A DNA stretch of 64,000 bases from Macrotis lagotis (lineage: Eukaryota; Chordata; Mammalia; Peramelemorphia; Peramelidae): the NCBI RefSeq assembly GCF_037893015.1, contig NC_133659.1, positions 13,710,658 to 13,774,657 of the forward strand. Direction: 5' to 3'. A program made the position numbers and the translations under genes. Below are positions 57,485 to 64,000 of this stretch, one piece after another. Numbering within the stretch: the stretch's first letter is position 1; each line of letters opens with the position of its first letter. The notes under the pieces were generated by a model. That model ran no database searches and was not told where the DNA came from. It was given only the letters and a program-made list of their open reading frames with translations.

Positions 57485-58872
57485 ATGTGTCTTGGGTTCT
57501 TTAACTTTTTAGTGTGAATTCATTTAGTATTTAGTTGATGGGTACAAATCATTCTGTTCTCAAATTGGGGGTGGAGATTATGTGTGCATCTGCTGCAGAA
57601 TCTGTCCCCAGGCACACTCTGCGCCGTGACTCTGTCCCTTTTCTTTTCTTCTAGGAGCTCCTTATTTTTTAATGACAATTTGAATTTCTCTTGTAATTTA
57701 GTTGCAATGGACTATAAAGCAGGCAGTTCCTCCCTTTTTAGGGCCATTCCTGAGATTTCATCTAAACCTAAGGAGTTAATTACAATAAAATTCCCTTTCT
57801 CATCACAGTCCAACAATCGGTCTGTAGTTTGAGTCCTAAAACCTTGTGTGGAACACTGAGCTTAAGAAACTCATCCAGGGTCACATAGCCAGTGTGTGCC
57901 AGATGGAGGACTTGAATCCATGATTCTGAGGCTGCCTCTCTATCTACTATGCCGCTCGACTTTGTTTTCTCCCTAATCTTCTGATGAGGGAAATGTGATA
58001 TCTCTAGTGTCCTTTGTGTTGACTGATTCAGTATTCTTTCCAACTTCCCATAATGGGAAAAAAGTGATTTTGAGGACATCATTGTCTATTATATATCAGA
58101 GCACAGTCATAGAGCTAGGAAGAAATGGGTGTGTGTGTGTGTGGGGATTTGTCAAATGATTTGCCCAAGGTCATAAAGCTCATCCCAAAGGAATTGGAAC
58201 TTCAAGTTGATGGTTCTTGATTCTCTCCAGTGCTCTCTCTATGATATCCCATGGCCTTTTATAATAGAAGCAGCTTTTGTATCAAATGAAGAGGAAAAAA
58301 CAGACAGAGAAGCAGATGGGGAAATCATTTTTCTTCTCAAAGTGTGTGTCTGTGAGTCAATCTGGGATGTGGTCCAACTTTTGATCATCTTTCAGCCATC
58401 GATGCCCTTTGACGTTTTCAGCCTTTACTAGCAGGACCCCACAAGCTGTTTGAACTTGCCACCCCCTCTCCCCTTCCCCTCCTCCTCCCCTCCCTGGCTT
58501 GCATCTCATCTGTCTACCTCAGAAAGGAGGCAGGCTTTCCTGAAAAGTGGCCTTTGTTGCTGGGAATGCAGAGTGGCTGGCTGCCAAGGTGTCATATAAT
58601 TTATTCCAGTCCCAAAGTACCAAGAGAGAAGAAATGGGAGAGAGGAAAGGAATGAGAAATCCAAAATAAGTAGCAGAGATTGAAATGCAACCCAAAGGGA
58701 GGAGAGAAAGTCCGTGAAGAGTAGGGAAAAGGCATGTGCTTCACCAACAGCTAACAACAAATTGAACATTATTTACAATTAAATATCTCCTTCTAATAAT
58801 TATGATCATGATAATATTTGCCTTACACTTCCTAGTGCAAAGCAGGTCATTAAAGCCTCAAAACAACTCTGT
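57485..58872. other. Gene-free stretch
   Basis: Minus MIR-like pieces lie near 57850-57960 and 58100-58210 (tgatttgcccaaggtcataa), with a short (GT)n near 58129-58142. The remainder, including 58440-58870, is unassigned; a C/T-rich patch lies near 58460-58500. Confidence 0.45.
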
Positions 58873-59033
58873 AGGGGCCGCTAGGTGGCGCAGTGGATAA
58901 AGCACCAGCCCTGGAGTCAGGAGTACCTGGGTTCAAATCCGGTCTCAGACACTTAATAATGACCTAGCTGTGTGGCCTTGGGCAAGCCACTTAATCCTGT
59001 TTGCCTTGCAAAAAAAAAAAAACCCTCTGTGGG
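58873..59033 (+). mobile_element. WSINE1-type SINE
   Basis: A full-length copy with ggggccgctaggtggcgcag, cagacacttaataatgacct and ttgccttgcaaaaaaaa. A short duplication, CTCTGT, lies at 58867-58872 and 59035-59040. CpG sites in the head are retained. Confidence 0.92.
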
Positions 59034-60514
59034 ATCAGATGCAAATAGTTTACTATTCTATGGGTGACGAAACAGGGAAAGAAATTACTCAGTGTGTCCA
59101 AGGTCACAGACTAAGAATAATATGGTATTTGGTGCTTGAATAAGGTTTACAAAGCACTGTGCCCACTGTGAGGTGGGCAGGACAAATCAAATAGTCCACT
59201 CTCCCACTCCTGCACCTTTTACAAGTAGGGGAAACCTGAGGTTCAGAGATGTTTGGGGATGGTCCCAAGGCTGGGAAGATAGGTTAGTGACCAAGTTGGC
59301 TTTAAACTCTGACTTCAGACCTGAAATGCTCTCTGGTGGAAGAATGGTTGACCCTTCAGCTGGGATTGCAAATGTTTGCCCTCTCTGATGGGTTCTGCTT
59401 TGTAAAGAAACTAGTCACTCAGGCTTTGGACTGATTACTTCTTACCTCCCATTTTCCCCAGTAATCGGCCCCTCCAGTTCTACTTGGGTCTGGGTTGGTT
59501 AGAAGGGAAACCACAGAGATTTCATCCACTTGCTTATGTCTGTCATACCTCAGATCTTTTAAGAGAATTTTCCTCCTTTGCATTATGAGCTCTTGACTTT
59601 AACCCTTTTGACTCCAGGAACCCGAGGTTGTTCAGAGAAAAAGGAAATCTGTAGGTAAAAACAGAGTGTGTCAGAGCCAGAACAAATCCTTGGAGATGAG
59701 AGCATCCAATTCTCTTATTTTCCAGATAAGGAAACTGAGGTCCAGAGAGGGCAAATGATTTGCTTTTTTGGAAAGTAAAGAGATGGTTGAAGAGATGTTC
59801 TTCTTTGTAGCTTTATTGTTTTCTGTTCCAAAGTCCTTTCTGGTCAAAGTATTCTATGATTTCCCCTTTTTCTTCTAATCCTCTTTCTATAGCATGTTAT
59901 GTTGCCTTTCAGTAGTAGCATTTTAAATTCTAAGCTCCAACCCACCTCTAGCATTCTGTGTTCTCATTCTTCTAAGGTCCTTTCCAGTTTTAACATTCCA
60001 TGTTCTGTGGTCCCTTCCAGTTTTATCAGTCTATATTTCCAATTTGACATCTGTGGATCACCGATAGGTCTGTGAATGGATTTCATAAAATCTTTGAGCT
60101 TGGTGGTGAAATGGATCACATTTTAATTTTTCTAATATCTAACTGAACTTTAGCATTTCTTCAATTATTAATTTAAAAAGTATTCTGAGAAGGGATTCAA
60201 AGGCTTCACCATCTTGCCAAAGAGAACTATAGCATGAAAAAATGTTAAGAACTCGTATTCCAAGGACCCCTCTAACCCTAAATTCTATGTTCTAAAATCT
60301 CTCCCAGCTCTCACATTGTATGTTCTAGATGATTTGGTCACTGTCATATTAACTTATTCTCAATAGAGCCAGACCTAGCACCCAAATCAATTCAATTTAC
60401 TTGTGACAATAGTAGCTAAAGGAGGAAGGAGACATGTTCGTCAGATGTGAGGGCTAAGAGAAAAATAAGTAGAGTTAAAAGAACTTCCAAACATGTTCTA
60501 TTTAACCTTCTGGA
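59034..60514. other. Gene-free stretch
   Basis: Minus MIR-like pieces lie near 59040-59120, 59150-59310 and 59670-59770. Tandem-like phrases such as ttctatgttctaaaatctc and agttttaacattccatgttc recur between 59820 and 60330. These may be echoes of an old SINE tail. No exon can be supported. Confidence 0.45.
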
Positions 60515-61560
60515 ACTAGAATGTAAAGACAATTTTTTTGGTAATTTCTTGAAATATATCTAGGCTCTTTTTTAAATCATGAGTTTTAGGAAATCCAATA
60601 ATTCTTAAATTTCCTCTCCTTGATTTGTTGTTTTTCTAGTGAAATATTTCATATTCTCATCTTTTTTATTCTTTTGATTTTGTTTTGTTTTGGGGTTTTT
60701 TTTTGATGTCTCATGGGATCCTTAGGATTCACTTGTTCAATTCTAGATTTTAAGGGATTATTTTCTTCAGGGACCTTTGTACCTTCTTTTCTATTTGGCC
60801 ACTTCTACTTTTTAAAATGCTCTCTCTTTTGCTAAGCTATCAAGTCTTTTTTTTAGCAACTTTGCAACATCACTTTCATTCCCCCCCCCCCCATATTTAC
60901 TTTACCCCCTCTTATTTGAATTCTAAAATTCTTTTTTTTTTGAAGAATTCTTTTTAAACCTGAGACTGATTCATAGTTTTTCTTTGAGTCTTTGGATATG
61001 GATGTTTTTGACTTTGTTATCCTTTTCTGAGTTTGTGTTTTGATCTTCCCTGTCACCATTCTATTTTTGTTGTTACTCATTTTCCAGACTATTTTGGACT
61101 TTTAACTTTATATTTAAGTTGGGCTATGCTCCTGGGGTCACTGGAAGGAGATACTGCCCCAAGCTTCTTAATGCTGTTTTCAGCTTTAGTTCTGGGTTTC
61201 TGTAAGTTTTTCAGGTGTTCCAAGGTATGGATATATTCTAAGGAGAGTGAGTCATGGTCCTTCCTCTTCTGGACTTTGTTGTGATCTGAGAGTTCCAGCA
61301 AAGTGACTCCTATAATCTCCTGATCAGTTGTCCAACCTTCCTTTTGTCTGAGAGTTCCAAAAACCACCACTGCAGATTCAGTGCCCCCCCAAGGCTTTGA
61401 TGCTGACTTGAAGGAATGCTATACTCCCTCCTCACCCCAATGAGATCTTTCTTGCCAACTTTCTAGATTGTCTTGGACTGGAAATTTGTTTCATCCTATC
61501 CTTTTGTTGCTTTCTAGAATTCATTTAAGGCATTATTTTAAAGTTGTTTGGTGGGGAATT
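60515..61560 (-). mobile_element. L1 5'UTR and ORF1 fragment, minus orientation
   Basis: Read on the minus strand, 61560 to about 61080 is 5'UTR-like. ORF1 appears to begin near 61080 with a basic N-terminus (MSNNKNRMVTGKIKTQ). After frameshifts, complement of 60589-60611 encodes NLRIIGFP, the hallmark that precedes the ORF1 RNA-recognition region. The fragment ends near 60515, so ORF2 and the 3' end are absent. A C12 run at 60881-60892 and indels destroy the frame. Confidence 0.75.
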
Positions 61561-63344
61561 CAAAAGCATCCAGAAGAATCCTTGCCTTGACTCCACCCTT
61601 CATAGAACCACATGAGTTAGGTTCACAAGAGTCAGATATGCCAGTTCAGATTTCATCTCCTCTAGGAAAAAAATTTATAGCCCAGAGTAGATGTTCAATA
61701 TATGGTAGTTGACCTTTGTGTTCTCCATGACATTTTGGTTTGAGAATCAAGCCTGAAACAGATCCAGAAGTTGGTTATTTTTGTACCCATTTGCCCAAGG
61801 TTCTCTTTTCTAGAACAGGGAACTTTGAATTTGGGTAGTGACAGATGGGGATTTCTCTAGTCCCCACCTTTCCAAATCTAATGGGCCTATGAAGGTAAGA
61901 ACATCTTTGTGGATAACATTTGAAAGCCTTGTATCTAAGGGATCTGAGAGCCCCCTGTCCTCTTTGCCAAGGAATGGGGGCTCATTAAAGTCAAATTTGA
62001 CTCTTCCATTTCTTAGCTATTGGCAGAGAGAACGGAAGTTATCGATAGTTTTATTGTGGTAGTTAAGGGGGATTTCAGGTGGAGAGACAGTCCTTCATTC
62101 ATCCAGGATCCACCCTGGATAATAACAAGATAAGACTTCTCAAGAACTTGAGAAGATCCGGGGCTGAAGTCAGAGCATCTGGGTTTCCACCGGACCTCTC
62201 TACCCTACAGACCAGACAACTTCTGAGGTCCCATTCTAATGATGTGTTGATCCTATATTTTATTAGTGTCATTGCTTGTTTTTACTATTATGTAACTCTA
62301 AGACTAAAAACTTTAGGACAGCTGGGATCTGTGTGAATACAGGGAGTTTCTGCACTCTGGAACCTTTGAAAGAACTGATTTGGCCTAGGTGTGTGACTCT
62401 GGACAAGTCACTCAACCACTTTGAGCCTTGGGCAACCTGCTAGGAATATGCTGCTGATGGGAGTTTCCAAACTGGGGAAATCAAGGGAGCTTGGAATGTT
62501 AATGGGTATCCAGGTGTCTCAATGGACAGAGTACAGAAACTGAAGTCAGGGAGACATAAGTTGACATCCTGCCTCTGACACTTACTAGTTGCATGACCCT
62601 GGGTAAGTCACTTAACTTCTTCCTGTCTCAGTTTCCTCATCTGTAATATGGGCATAATAATAGTATCTATTTTCCATAGATATTGGGAGGAAAGGACGGG
62701 ATGATATTTGTAGTGTTTTGTACACCTTCAAGTGATGGACAAATTCTAGTTGCTGCTATTGTTACTGTGTTATGGTTAGTGACAATTCACATTCCTACAG
62801 CATTTGGAATTTTTGCCAGTGGCGGGGTTGGAGATTACATGAGGTATTTGTAAAGCATTTTGCAAACCGTAACATGCTAAGCTATTTTTACAAGAGAGCT
62901 GGACTGAACTGAGAGATTTGGGGATCATCAGAACCAAGGCAATAAGAGAACCCATATTGGGATGGTGGGGAATGAGATCCCTTATGGAATTTCTAAAATG
63001 GCAGATAATAGTCACATTACTTAATGTCATGCATTGGTATAAGGATCAGATGAGATCATCTCTCCCAACATGTGGTGAACAGATAATCAAAATTCATATC
63101 ACTGTGAGCAATCATCAATATCCTTGTTTCATTCTGGTCATACTTAATTCACTGAATTACCAGTAAAGGGGGGATGGGTGGAGAGGGACAGTGTGTCAGT
63201 CCTTTTGCATTTGTTCTTTGCTACAGTGAAGTAAGGGTCCTAAGCAAAATGAGGGGGGCACACAAGAAGGAAAGGAATCAGTGTTTGTCCTCCTAGAGTC
63301 CAAGTTTCTAAGCTAGTTGGAGATATTCAACTTGTCATAATGTT
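61561..63344. other. Gene-free stretch with a long MIR/THER-type copy
   Basis: A plus-oriented MIR/THER-type copy lies at about 62505-62775 (tgaccctgggtaagtcactt, tcagtttcctcatctgtaat). A partial copy lies near 62385-62450. The sequences 61570-62340 and 62900-63340 are unassigned. Confidence 0.5.
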
Positions 63345-63555
63345 ATTTGGCCTTCCTTCCCTAAGAAGACCAAGGGGTCAGGGAGATGATGCCTTTATTT
63401 GAATTTGAGTGAGGTGGGGGGGGTGATAGCTCTCCTGGTGTACCAGTCAGGGTGAAGTGACTTACCCAAGGTCATCCAACTAGTGTCTGAGGTCAGATTT
63501 GAACTCAGGTCCTCCTGACTTCAGCTCTCCATTCACTGTTCCATCTAGCTGCATA
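63345..63555 (-). mobile_element. GAAGACCA-tailed SINE, internally deleted
   Basis: The tail is at 63345 (ccttccttccctaagaagac) and the head complement at 63555 (ttccatctagctgc). Middle blocks gtgacttacccaaggtcatc and tgaggtcagatttgaactca are conserved. Confidence 0.72.
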
Positions 63556-64000
63556 ATAATGTGACAGTAACTACCAATTATATAGATCTTTGAGATGTGC
63601 AGAATGCTTTACACATACTATTGAGTTGGTCCTCACTACAACCATGGGAGGCAAGTGTTGTTAATATATTTCCATTTTACATATAAGAAAATTAAAATTA
63701 TGCTGTATCGTTTCACAAATTGATTCTACTCTCTAACCAACCCCATTTTGTCAAACCCCATTTCTCAGTTAAGCCAAAAATGCGGTCTCTCCCAATCAGC
63801 TTTAAAGACTTGGTTCAATGATAATTTCATTCTCTTTGACCTAGTCCCTGGGATGTCTTTTTTCAGTCTGAAAAACAAAAACCAGTTTAGCCTGCACCTC
63901 GCCCCAAAAGATAATTCTTCTGCCCTTGTCTCTCTTAGTAAAATTAAGGGTGGCTTGATCTCTCCAAGGGAATGGCTAAGCAGGTGGTTCTGATTGGAGA
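63556..64000. other. MIR-like piece and unassigned end of window
   Basis: 63556-63710 is a minus-oriented MIR-like 3' piece (tttccattttacatataaga). The final 290 bp are unassigned. The plus frame at 63748-63993 does not resemble a known protein. Confidence 0.4.

Noticed and set aside
6735..59033. tRNA genes suggested by ggttcaaatcc-type B boxes
   Set aside because: Every instance lies in a tRNA-derived SINE with a SINE tail or target-site duplication. None keeps a full cloverleaf.
61033..61370. 83- and 93-codon frames on opposite strands near 61.2 kb
   Set aside because: They lie in the L1 5'UTR-like segment and show no similarity to L1 ORF proteins or to any cellular protein I recognise.

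Overview
The window reads as nuclear DNA of a marsupial, most likely an Australian one. The best evidence is about eleven copies of a tRNA-headed SINE of the WSINE1 type, which ends in a TTGCAAAAA-type tail. With them are Mar1-like CORE-SINEs carrying a Bov-B/RTE-like tail, marsupial-type L1 fragments, and many old L2, CR1/L3 and MIR-like relics. Family names come from remembered consensus patterns, not from a search.

No protein-coding exon can be supported. The open frames are short, lie mostly in repeats or simple sequence, and none reads as a cellular protein. The only gene-like structure is a CpG island at about 3.9-5.35 kb. It has GC boxes, a CRE-like site, a (CCGAG)n tract, a 10-codon upstream ORF and a consensus splice donor at 4690. 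I interpret it as the promoter and non-coding first exon of a plus-strand gene whose coding exons lie beyond 64 kb. The rest of the window would then be a long first intron; if the donor is not used, it is intergenic. The gene is not identified.

Layout: 0-3.6 kb is old repeat debris, then a GC-rich minisatellite (3.63-3.76 kb) and the CpG island. From 5.4 to 8.5 kb are poly-G runs and a diverged ~360-bp direct duplication. From 8.8 to 16.7 kb are L2, WSINE1-type and Mar1-like SINEs, and a pyrimidine tract facing a purine tract around a TA repeat. From 16.4 to 24 kb are a hAT-like MITE, two L1 3'-end fragments, an L2 reverse-transcriptase relic and a TA repeat. From 27.4 to 28.7 kb is an A+T-rich ~80-bp tandem array followed by a CA repeat. 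From 31.2 to 34.4 kb are ordered direct repeats suggesting an old local duplication. At 39.8-40.2 kb a WSINE1-type SINE is nested in another SINE. From 43 to 54 kb are CR1/L3, L2 and SINE copies. From 56.3 to 57.5 kb an L1 3' fragment adjoins a purine/G-run array, and 60.5-61.6 kb holds an L1 5'UTR/ORF1 fragment.

I found no convincing new biological system. The most useful observations are the promoter/exon 1 structure, the two local duplications, the A+T-rich tandem array, the nested SINE and several repeat-free blocks that might be conserved regulatory DNA.
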